Of a stretch of 23,827 nucleotides of DNA, positions 8,958 through 16,692 are shown one piece after another (positions within the stretch are counted from its first letter, which is position 1; the number at the start of each line of letters is the position of its first letter). The position numbers and the translations under genes were made by a program. Origin of the DNA: Apostichopus californicus (Eukaryota; Echinodermata; Holothuroidea; Aspidochirotida; Stichopodidae); contig JAIPMN010095264.1 of the NCBI GenBank assembly GCA_020650975.1, positions 1 through 23,827 of the forward strand, read 5' to 3'. A model generated the notes under the pieces. It did not search any database. It was not told where the DNA came from and was given only the letters and a program-made list of their open reading frames with translations.

Positions 8958-11480
8958 ATGGCTGATCGACGATATTTAAGTGGTGCTCAGAAGAGAAAGA
9001 TGAGTGAAGGGAAGAAGAAGAAAGATGATGACCTCATGAAATCAATACCAAAACTCTTTGATATGGGATTCTCAATATGTAGAAAATCAGCAGAATCTGG
9101 AGAATCACTAGCAATGGCGAGCCAATCTGCTGGTGCTGAAGATACTCGTTCACGTTCTGATTCCACTGTGAATGAAAGTCAGGATGTAAATGCTGATGAA
9201 GTGGAAGTCGAATTACGTTCTGCTGCAGCAACCGGACCAGAGTATGGCAATGATCCAGGATTATGGAACATTCTTCATATTACTGACAGGGTTTGTGAAT
9301 ATTGGATTTCAAAAGGACAAAGTCAATGTCAACACCATGACTCGGATTTTCAAGCTTTTGAAAGAACTCGTGAAAATGACAACACTCGTAAACGTAAATT
9401 TGTAAAGAATCTGCTATAGAGGAATCACATTTCTGCTGAGAAACATTGCCGGGAATGGCTTCTCTATTCGCCCTCCACTGGAAATGTATATTGTTTTGTT
9501 TGCCTGCTATTTGGTACCGGATCAAGAACACCATTTTCTGGGTCTGGTTTCAGTGATTGGAAACATGCATCCGAGAGAATAACTGAACATGAACGTGGTA
9601 TACTGCATCGAAATGCAATGTTAACATGGGTTAGCAGACAGCAAACTTCTGGTATAATAGACAGTCAATTGTCAAATCAGTTTCAAAGTGAGAGACAGTA
9701 TTGGCGCAATGTTTTGAGACGTGTTGTTGGTGTTATAAAGTTTATTTCAGAGAGAGGACTAGCACTGCGTGGTGCCAATGAAGTATTCGGTTCTTCACAA
9801 AATGGAAATTACATGGGAATGCTTGAATTAATTGGGCAATTTGATCCATTCATAAGTAATCACATCAAGCAGTTTGGAAACAAAGGAAAGGGGAGAGCAT
9901 CTTATTTGTTTTCAACAATATGTGAAGAATTTATCAAGCTAATTGGTGAGAAACTTTTATCAGTTATCATTGCTGAGATACAAGAAGCTAAATACTTCTC
10001 GCTGTCTGTTGATTCGACCCCTGATTTGTGTCACGTTGATCAGCTAACTATCATTGTACGGTATGTTTCAATGGAAACCAATGAGGTGGTAGAACGGTTC
10101 CTTTGTTTTCTCCCGATTGAAAGACATACTGCTGAATACTTAGCAACCAATGTTGTTAAATTCCTTCAAGAACACAACATTGATATTGGTAATGCACGTG
10201 GGCAGTCATATGACAATGCTTCGAATATGTCTGGAAAGTATAATGGAATGAGAGGTAAAATTTCCGAGCTCAATCCTTTAGCCATTTTCATACCGTGTTG
10301 CTGCCCATTCATTAAACCTGGTTCGTCAATGTGCCGTGGATTGCTGCCTGGAAGCAGTCTCCTTCTTTGGACTTGTACAACAACTGTACAACTTCTTCTC
10401 TAGATCAACTCACAGGTGGAAAATTATGTTAGTCTCTTGAAAAGAAACAGTTGGTCCTCAAACGTCTAACAGATACACGATGGTCTGCACATGCTGATGC
10501 TATAAAAGCTCTCTCATTGGCATACACACAAATTCAAGAAGCTCTGAAATGTCTATCAGATGATGAAAACCAAACCCGTGACACAATCAATGAAGCACAG
10601 AATCTCTTGAAAAGCATGTTGCTTTTTTAAAGTGTGTTCATGGTTGAATTCTGGAACAATATACTACAACGATTCAATAAAGTCAGTATTGCCCTTCAGA
10701 AAGAGAATATGGAGCTAGGAATAGCAATGAAACTGTTCAAATCACTCCAAGTATATGTGGTGTCGCAGCGTGAGAACTTCGACCAATTTGAGCAAAAGGC
10801 ACAAGACAAAGCACCCCAAGTGCCATACAAAGTTGCAAACAAACGTCAAGTACACAGGAAAAGACAAGGTAATGATGGGCCTGCAGAAGAACGTGTACTT
10901 ACTGGTCGTGACAGATTTCGACTTCAGACATTCTTACCTATACTGGATAAGCTTTCCCAAGCTTTGGACTCGCGCATTGCTGCATATATGGTTGTTTCTG
11001 AAAGATTTGGGTTCATGACAAGCTTCCAGGGAATGACAGCAGCGATGATAGTGAGAGATGCTACAGCACTGCAACAACATTATTAGAATGATTTGGAAGA
11101 AAATTTCCCACAAGAATTTGAACATTTTAGTATCTTTGTGAAAGGACTTAACCTGAAAGATGATGAAGGAAAACCGGTGGAAAACCCATATGTTAAAATG
11201 CTGTATAAGATTCTTATTGACAAGAAACTGGTCTCCACATTTCAAAATGACAATTTACCTTAGTCTGATGGTGTCCAATGCAACAGGTGAAAGGACATTC
11301 TCTAAGCTCAAACTCATTAAAAGTGAACAGCGAACATGCATGGTCCAAAGCAGGCTGACCTGCCTTTCCCTAATGTCAATTGAGAATGAGCTGTTGAAAA
11401 ATCTAGACTGTCAAGAGATCATTGACAGATTTGTACGAGCAAAATGCCGAAAAAACCAATGTAAAGCTAATAAGCTATGA
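8958..11480 (+). pseudogene. hAT transposase (ZMYM1/TTF-finger type), broken
   Basis: This encoded the enzyme that moved the surrounding hAT element. The ATG at 8958 opens a frame that continues to 10403 with a single in-frame TAG (9417-9419). Domains in order: basic N-terminus (YLSGAQKRKMSEGKKKK), a TTF/BED-like finger (VYCFVCLLFG, then GFSDWKHASER and H-rich spacing, about 9480-9610), and the catalytic core with SVDSTPDLCHVDQLT (about 10005-10040) and GQSYDNASNMSGKYNGM (about 10200-10250). A frameshift near 10300 is followed by a TDTRWSAHADAIKAL block (about 10470) and the frame 10634-11086. The C-terminal hAT dimerisation block NATGERTFSKLKLIKSEQR lies near 11278-11335. At least four frameshifts or stops break it. 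Intronless length would be about 840 codons, usual for this family. Some gaps could be introns, but no convincing splice signals frame them. Confidence 0.85.
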
Positions 11481-11858
11481 TATTCCGGTTTTCCTTCATC
11501 ATGATATTCTGTAATAATATGACAATTGAGAATGTGTACTGTAAATATTTGATTTTTTTCCACAGGAAGTGAAGTGGACATGGGAATGTATTATGTCTCA
11601 GTGAAGGTCCATTCAGAATCAGACTTATATATATGTGTCAAGTATTTCCGGGCATCTGTTATTGACTAAAGACCGATGCCAAAAATATTAAATTGAAATC
11701 ACCCCATTAAAAACCATCAAATTTTCAGGTCTACATTTTAAAATTTTCTAAATTCGGGCAAATGATATGAAAATTCGGGCAACAGTCCTTCTCAATTTAC
11801 CAACATAAATTACATACTAAGGCCTCAAGTACCCATCAAGATTTCGATGTATTGTGGG
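11481..11858 (+). other. hAT 3' untranslated sequence
   Basis: AT-rich sequence between the transposase stop and the extra hAT-type terminus at 11859. The short phrase AAATTCGGGCAA recurs near 11750-11780. No gene is seen. Confidence 0.4.
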
Positions 11859-11911
11859 CAGTGCCGGATTAACAATGAGGCAAGCGAGGCAAATGCCTCG
11901 GGCCCCCACAA
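11859..11911 (+). repeat. Second hAT-type left terminus
   Basis: CAGTGCCGGATTAACAATGA followed by GCCTCGGGCCCCCACA matches the left-end pattern of this hAT group, better conserved than the end at 8025. The 8 bases before it (ATTGTGGG) are not repeated after the right end at 12159, and no separate right end is seen before 12159. It may be a nested related element that lost its right end, or the mark of recombination between copies. Confidence 0.6.
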
Positions 11912-12056
11912 AAAAAAAATAAACCAAAAATATTAAGGGTAAATGTATGTGTTGTAACAGTATATATCACTTGTATGTAACAGTATATTTTGGATATCTG
12001 TAGACATGGGAAGTGCCATTTCCTGCAATCTAGGGGACGTGTTAGCCCAATTTTTT

Positions 12057-12098
12057 CTTGTACGCTCCGCGCCAACCGATGGTGGCGCTCCGCTTAGA
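12057..12098. repeat. 42-bp hAT 3' subterminal repeat, copy 1
   Basis: CTTGTACGCTCCGCGCCAAC continuing to CTTAGA matches 14317-14358 with one mismatch. It includes an imperfect stem GCGCCA/TGGCGC flanked by two GCTCCGC direct repeats. It lies just inside the hAT right end, so the second copy marks another hAT 3' fragment. Confidence 0.8.
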
Positions 12099-12228
12099 AA
12101 GTGTTAAGGGCCCCCACATTGACATAGGCCTCGGGCCCCCACATACCTTAATCCCACTGTGCTCCATAGATCATCGGTCCGTGGATCATCGGTTTTCGAA
12201 AATTCGGTCTCGCGGACCTTCAGAAATC

Positions 12229-12345
12229 CCCAGCCGACAGCGTTTTGAAATCCTTCATTGTGAACAGGGTGTTCTTCTTCATATCATTCAACCCGTGCAG
12301 GATTTTATAAACCTGTATCATATCACCACAGAGGCGTATATATGC
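12229..12345 (-). pseudogene. CR1/Jockey-like LINE ORF2 C-terminal scrap
   Basis: The minus strand reads RLCGDMIQVYKILHGLNDMK in an open frame of about 36 residues ending in a stop. This matches the well-known C-terminal block (R-x-R-G-D-x-I-Q-x-Y-K-I) of CR1/L2/Jockey-type reverse transcriptase proteins. Nothing upstream or downstream extends it convincingly. It belongs to a LINE lineage different from the Tx1-like copies elsewhere in the window. Confidence 0.6.
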
Positions 12346-12370
12346 AAGAGCGGATTATGGATCCGTATAT

Positions 12371-12400
12371 GCTTATTTATGGTGTGCATGTTGACGGTGT
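12371..12400 (+). repeat. Duplicate of LINE segment found at 12780
   Basis: GCTTATTTATGGTGTGCATG here resembles GCTTATTTATGGTTTGGATG at 12780, with further matches downstream (about 23 of 27). The 12780 copy continues into LINE C-terminal coding sequence, so this is probably a second fragment of the same LINE region. Confidence 0.45.
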
Positions 12401-12557
12401 GCTGTAAAAATTAGGCCTTCCAGGAGCAGCGTACCAAAAATTTGCACCGTTCAGTGGCGAGGTTTGTTATTTTTTTTATACTCATAGTGTTAAAATTACA
12501 AACATACCCCCCCCCCAAAAAACAGTTTTCGTTTATTATTCTTTATTGGGGATTGTA

Positions 12558-12717
12558 TGTCCCGTCAGACGGGTGGAGTTTCAACTCTTGGTTTAGTGTT
12601 AACAAAGACGTGTCCCGTCAGGCGGGTGAAGTGTCAATTCGTGGTTAGTTTTAACAGAGACCTGTGTCCCGTCAGGCGGGTGAAGATTCAATTTGTGGTT
12701 AGTGTTAACATAGACAT
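12558..12717. repeat. Three tandem copies of a 53/54-bp hairpin repeat
   Basis: Units start at 12558, 12611 and 12665, each opening TGTCCCGTCAGNCGGG and closing with a GTTAACA-like or TTTAACA-like segment plus AGAC. In copy 1 CCCGTC-A-GACGGG is a perfect 6-bp stem. Copies 2 and 3 carry CCCGTCAGGCGGG, where one pair becomes G-T (or A-C on the other strand). The spacing is constant. The function is unknown. It lies just before a Tx1-like LINE fragment. Confidence 0.85.
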
Positions 12718-12779
12718 GTCTATCTTTTTCATATTTGTGTTGCAGCAAAAGAACCCTCATTTGTTTTCAATCAGGATCT

Positions 12780-13010
12780 GCTTATTTATGGTTTGGATGT
12801 TGAAGGGACGTTGGTAAAACGCGGAAGAATTAACGGAGCGCGTAAGCATAGGAGTAAAAAATTACACTTCACATTGTGTCATTGGGTTAGGGATCTGCTG
12901 TTGTTGTTTGCCGCTGTCATCAGGAGACACATCTGGAACAGCAGATGCCGCCTAGTTTTCGATGGGGACGTCTGGAGGACAGAGGATGTTGTCCCGCTCG
13001 TGCAAAGTGA
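12780..13010 (+). pseudogene. Tx1-like LINE ORF2 C-terminal fragment
   Basis: The frame from about 12781 reads LIYGLDVEG and later IRRHIWNSRCRLVFDGDVW, then LVQSDI. The same layout occurs in the larger LINE piece at 15180-16219: LYGVD, then VKKHVWRNRCNVIFRGKFAS, then VKSDI. This is the region downstream of the zf-RVT finger in L1/Tx1-type ORF2 proteins. Similarity ends near 13010, where C/G-rich foldbacks begin. The catalytic RT and the finger itself are missing. Confidence 0.65.
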
Positions 13011-13017
13011 CATAGAT

Positions 13018-13092
13018 CCCGGGGGGGTTGATCCCCCCAATATTTGGTCGGGGGGATGCCGTATGCAATCATCCCCCCCCCCCAATATTTGA
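13018..13092. repeat. Overlapping C-rich foldbacks
   Basis: GGGGGGG (13021-13027) can pair with CCCCCC at 13033-13038, and the same ATCCCCCC (13031-13038) can pair instead with GGGGGGAT at 13050-13057. The phrase CCCAATATTTG occurs at both 13036-13046 and 13081-13091. It ends where unrelated sequence resumes and looks like the terminus of a small element. Confidence 0.6.
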
Positions 13093-13099
13093 GCCAACA

Positions 13100-14002
13100 G
13101 TCACTAAAAATTTGAATGAATTTTGACAAATGTATGTCTTTCTAAAGTAGTCCTGGAGAGCTGGAGTCGAAGAATATCCAACCATTGCCTGTGACAACCT
13201 CACTCTATTCATGACTTCCGCCACGCAGTTATATATACTTTTCTATTTACTATTATTTTGTTTGATTGTACCGCGCTCGCACGTCCGTAGTCCGTACAAT
13301 GAACAAACGCTGACAATAGCCGGCAGGTGGTCGAGTATGTTTTAACCCAAAGCTCAACTTCGTGTAGAGGCTAACTTCTCTCGCAAAGATGAGATCATGT
13401 AACGGCAGATTCAATAGATATATTCAATATATATTCAAATATATTCAATCAGTGGTAGGGCCGGGGAATTGACTTACAATAACACGCGTATTAGGTATCA
13501 ACAGTGAAGACTGTGGAATGCCGCGGTTCGTCCATTACCCGTTGATGGCGGGCAAAACCTGGCCTTTTGCAGAAACCGCAAACTCGTAACAATAATGGGA
13601 AACCTCATAAATATCCAATCCAGCTATCCCTGGTCGGGACGCATATATTTTTTTTGCAGGACGTATAGGCAATAGGGCAGTTTTCGACCTCATTTCAACC
13701 AATCGAATTTGCTAAAAATACAGAGGGGCGTTTACATCGTTACAGCTAGACCGGAAATTCCGGAATAAACTCTGGTGCCATAGCCTACCGTGTGACACGC
13801 GGTGAAATAAACAAGTAATAGTATTGTCATCGTTCATGTGCATGGAATGAACGTGACTGTGTAGAACTAATAGTGACAGTTAGAAGCTTCTCAATCTGAA
13901 GTGGTTATTTAAGTCGGCAAAATCCTTCAAGAGGACATAAACGCACGCTTGTATTGAGAACCCTGTATCTGTTCATTGTTTCTATGAAGAGATACAATAT
14001 GT
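13100..14002. other. No recognisable gene
   Basis: I see no coding domain. Minor features are an ATATTCAA-rich tract at 13409-13449 (four to five irregular copies) and the short palindrome CCGGAAATTCCGG at 13751-13763. Confidence 0.5.
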
Positions 14003-14304
14003 ATGGATAAATTGGTTATTATAAAGAACAACAGCATAGTAAAACATGTCGAGTCATCGGTTGGACGCTTTGACGAGACGGCTGTTTTTCACTACATTAT
14101 TTCAACGGAACGGCTCATCAGAAAGTGTCAACACTGCCCCTATATGGAGGCTACAAACGACCCCGAGGATGGAATGGTCACCATTTTGAGATTTCGGTTT
14201 AATTTTTGTAAGCCAATGGTTGGAGTACACAAAAAACCCTTCCTCCACGACAGCCGTTTAGACATGCTAAGTGCCCTCTCCTGCCATCTGAGGGGGTCTC
14301 ATGT
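14003..14304 (+). other. Open frame of unknown nature
   Basis: The 14003-14455 frame (150 codons) starts MDKLVIIKNNSIVKHVESSV and includes two CxxC-like spots (KCQHCPY), but I recognise no family. Its last third runs through a hAT end fragment and LINE sequence, so at most the first 100 codons could be a real remnant. It may be chance. Confidence 0.2.
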
Positions 14305-14362
14305 GCCAAAAATTTGCTTGTACGCTCCGCGCCAACCAATGGTGGCGCTCCGCTTAGATAGT
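14305..14362 (+). mobile_element. hAT 3'-end fragment
   Basis: It contains the second copy (14317-14358) of the 42-bp subterminal repeat found just inside the right end of the hAT at 12057-12098. The expected terminus (TTAATCC...CACTG) does not follow, so the fragment is cut before its tip. LINE sequence starts within about 100 bases. Confidence 0.6.
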
Positions 14363-14454
14363 CTACAAGTCCATCACCCCCCCAATCTTCAACGGAAATC
14401 GACGCCTATGCATGGAGGCGGACCATGCACGACTTCCCGACACTGCCTTTCGTA

Positions 14455-14797
14455 GACGCCGGCGCAAGCCTGTCGTCTACTATCGGGACGGCGTTCCCAG
14501 GATGAAATTTGGAGTGAGTTAGTTGCTAGGTGCGGGGGTCGTGTGGTCTTTACATAATATAGGTTGGTTTTATTTTTTCTCTTTGTGGTTTGTGCTTGGC
14601 TTTTTGGGGCCGGTTTGTAGTAATTTATTTGTTTTGCTTCTGTTGGCATTTGGGTCCGTGTCCTTTTCGCGTAACGTTAAACGCTGCGTTAGTGAGAGAT
14701 TGATGGGTTTCAGTTGTTGTTTTACAGACTGGGATTGTTTTTGGTTTTGTTGACCTTTGGTCCGTGTCCGTTTTTCTTAGCACGTAAAAAGCACACT
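14455..14797 (+). mobile_element. Tx1-like LINE, ORF1 end and 3' UTR (copy E)
   Basis: The sequence is collinear with the 3' part of the minus-strand element at 16693-17045. Shared landmarks are GCGCAAGCCTGTCGTCTACT, GGAGTGAGTTAGTTG, CAGACTGGGATTGTTTTTGG, GACCTTTGGTCCGTGTCCG, and the terminal CACGTAAAAAGCACAC at 14782-14797. In one frame it reads RKPVVYYRDGVPRMKFGVS and then a stop, the likely C-terminus of this family's ORF1 or of a short following frame. It is 5'-truncated, as is usual for LINE insertion, and has no ORF2. Confidence 0.75.
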
Positions 14798-15175
14798 TTA
14801 ACGACTGACGGATTAGCTCCACTCATTCGAGTGTATTGAAGATTTTGTTTGTCAACGTCCAAGGAAAAGTTACAGCATATTAATAGTGAGCAGCGTTACC
14901 AGCGGCACATCCCAAAAAAACCGCTACATTTGCAAAAGTAAAACCCCAGAAAACGCTACATATACATTTTCATGAACATATGTCATGTAGCCTGTTACCT
15001 TCCATGACAAGTTGCACTTATTCATATGATAGACAGTTTTATGATTATTTTAACAAATTTCAGGTCATAATGGCTCACAATCATAACAAAACAACTGTAG
15101 AATCATCAAAATTACAACTAATTCAGACGAAATTTAACTGCAAGAAACGATTCTCATCTCAATCCGCGGTAAGGC
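14798..15175. other. No recognisable gene
   Basis: Moderately AT-rich spacer between two LINE fragments. Short phrases CGCTACAT recur near 14920 and 14955. Nothing codes for a recognisable protein. Confidence 0.45.
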
Positions 15176-16219
15176 TGTGTACGGGTGAAGGGTGGGTTAG
15201 GGGTGGTTCATCTGGGAAATAAATTGACCTTTTTGTTATTTAAGCAGTTGTTTGTAGCGGTAACTGACCCAGGGTTGCCTTGTTCATATTTTCTACGTTT
15301 TTGGGGCGGTTTGCACCTGCGTCGATTGGTCCCGGCGCTGTTTAGCAACAGAGAACCACATAGTAGTACTCCAAGCAGGGTGGTGCGTGTCATTTGCTCC
15401 GCTCTGATTGAGTTGCCCCCTGTTGACCTGTCACAGCCGGCCCTCGTTCACAGTTCGTTGCGGGATAGGGCCTTGAATGCAATTTTTGTCCAGGGACGTC
15501 ATTCTGCCGAAGTATGGCGTTCGGTGCATTCAAGGCTGAATGGTTGCAGGCTCCGTGATCTTGCATGGAGAATTGCACACGGTGCCTTGGTGACCAACCT
15601 AAAAAGATATCATTGGCGATTGGGTTTATGGACTGTACCCAAGGACCGGCTGTGACAGCTTAGAGAGTACCGCTCATGTTTTTTGGCATTGTTGCTTTGT
15701 ATTAAACTTATGGGAGTGGTTCCAGACCTGGACCGACCGTGTTACGGGAGACCGTGGCTTTATTTTATATGGGGTAGACCCTCCAGTTTGTTCGGTTGCG
15801 GTGTTGCACCACATTATTTTTGTTTGCTCTATTGTAAAAAAACATGTTTGGCGGAATAGATGTAATGTGATTTTCAGGGGGAAATTTGCCAGTTGGCAGG
15901 CAGTCCTGGAGGCGGTGAAGTCTGACATTCGCCTTAAAATTGAAGGCGATTTTCGCCGTTTATCTGGGGCTGCCTTTTTTGGACGCTGGTGTGCTGGGGA
16001 GGGGTTTTTCGTTTCGCTGCGTGCGGGTCGTCCTTTTGTAGTTTTTTTAATGTTTGGGTGGGGGCGGGGGGGTTGGGCGTTTTGTCTCTGCAGGTCGGCG
16101 GGATTATGTTTTTGGGCTCGCTTGACCTGACTTTCGTTTTGTCAGTATAGGATGGTTCGGTAGTGCCGTTTGACCGTGACGTTTTGTATCCCGCATGGCG
16201 GGTCACGTAAAAAGCACAT
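15176..16219 (+). pseudogene. Tx1-like LINE ORF2 C-terminal part (copy F)
   Basis: The first frame (from about 15185 to 15655) opens with GGLGVVHLGNK, the block following the RT thumb in L1/Tx1 elements. It continues through FLRFWGGLHLRRLVPALFS and RLRDLAWRIAHGALVTNLKR. A one-base shift near 15650 moves the reading to a second frame. That frame holds the zf-RVT finger region (CDSLESTAHVFWHCC), LHHIIFVCSIVKKHVWRNRC and a C-terminus ending near 16128. The first cysteine pair of the finger is not evident. The 3' UTR carries a CCCGC-ATG-GCGGG hairpin (16189-16201) and ends at CACGTAAAAAGCACA (16204-16218), the same terminus as copies C and E. The RT catalytic domain is absent because the copy is 5'-truncated. 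It is homologous to the fragment at 23429-23827. Confidence 0.8.
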
Positions 16220-16370
16220 AAACTCACACAATAGCCCACAGTACCGCTCCTAACGTTTACAACATTTACACGTGCGCCTCAGCTGTAGGGGAGATCGAGG
16301 AGAGTTTTTGAATTTTCGATCACTATTTCTCCATGTAAGCAAGATGTACGCACGTTTGTAGTTTGCTTTC

Positions 16371-16478
16371 GTGGAGTGCGGACGTGTTTTCGGCTGCTCT
16401 CCACTTTTCGTTGACCACACTCTTTGTGTTTTTACGTTGGCCTTTCATTAGTTTGTAGTTTGTTTAGTGAAGTTTAGG
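16371..16478 (+). mobile_element. 5' tip of a Tx1-like LINE (copy B)
   Basis: It starts GTGGAGTGCGGACGTGTTTT and follows the 5' UTR of copies C and D through CGTTGACCACAC and TAGTTTGTAGTTTGTTTAGTG. It stops at AGTTTAGG (16471-16478), directly before a hAT terminus. The rest of the LINE is not found in this orientation. It was probably cut by hAT insertion and later rearrangement. Confidence 0.75.
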
Positions 16479-16692
16479 CAGGGCCGTCTTAAGAGATCCC
16501 TGGGCCCGGCAATGGAGCGGGGCCCCTCAATCAAGTGAGTTCGAAAAAAAGTTGCGTGAAAATTTGACATCCTTGACAATCGCTCAAGCATATGACATGC
16601 CTGCATTTACCACCCCTCCCTATGTCGCGCATAAAGCATAAAACTTTAGCTGAATAACATACGTGATATATCTAAAAGGTGAAATACATTAT
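16479..16692 (-). mobile_element. hAT 3' terminal region
   Basis: CAGGGCCGTCTTAAGAGATC followed by CTGGGCCCGG and GGGGCCCC blocks matches the terminus type of the hAT at 8025-12159. Together with the minus-strand transposase at 18480-20105, this is best read as the 3' end of one minus-strand hAT element split by the LINE at 16693-18476. The 8 bases outside (AGTTTAGG) have no partner in the window, because the other end of this hAT is missing. Confidence 0.6.

Larger units (their letters stand above)
8025..12159 (+). mobile_element. Complete hAT transposon with exact 8-bp TSD
   Basis: The left end starts CAGAGCTGGGTTAACAGTAG and the right end, read inward on the minus strand, starts CAGTGGGATTAAGGTATGTG. 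Both are followed by GGGCCC-rich subterminal sequence typical of this hAT group. The bases immediately outside are identical, TGCTCCAT at 8017-8024 and at 12160-12167, the 8-bp target-site duplication expected of hAT insertion. The 4135-bp unit contains a hAT transposase in plus orientation (8958-11480), now broken. It also carries a piggyBac-like remnant in its 5' region and an extra hAT-type left terminus near its 3' end (11859). The intact duplication indicates that this copy is where it landed. Confidence 0.88.

Noticed and set aside
12057..12414. 118-codon plus frame beginning in APRQPMVALRL
   Set aside because: It translates the hAT right end and then runs antisense to a LINE scrap at 12229-12345. 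It is not a gene.
14003..14455. 150-codon plus frame as a real gene
   Set aside because: Its last third crosses a hAT end fragment and LINE sequence, and the first part has no recognisable family. It is kept only as an unknown frame.
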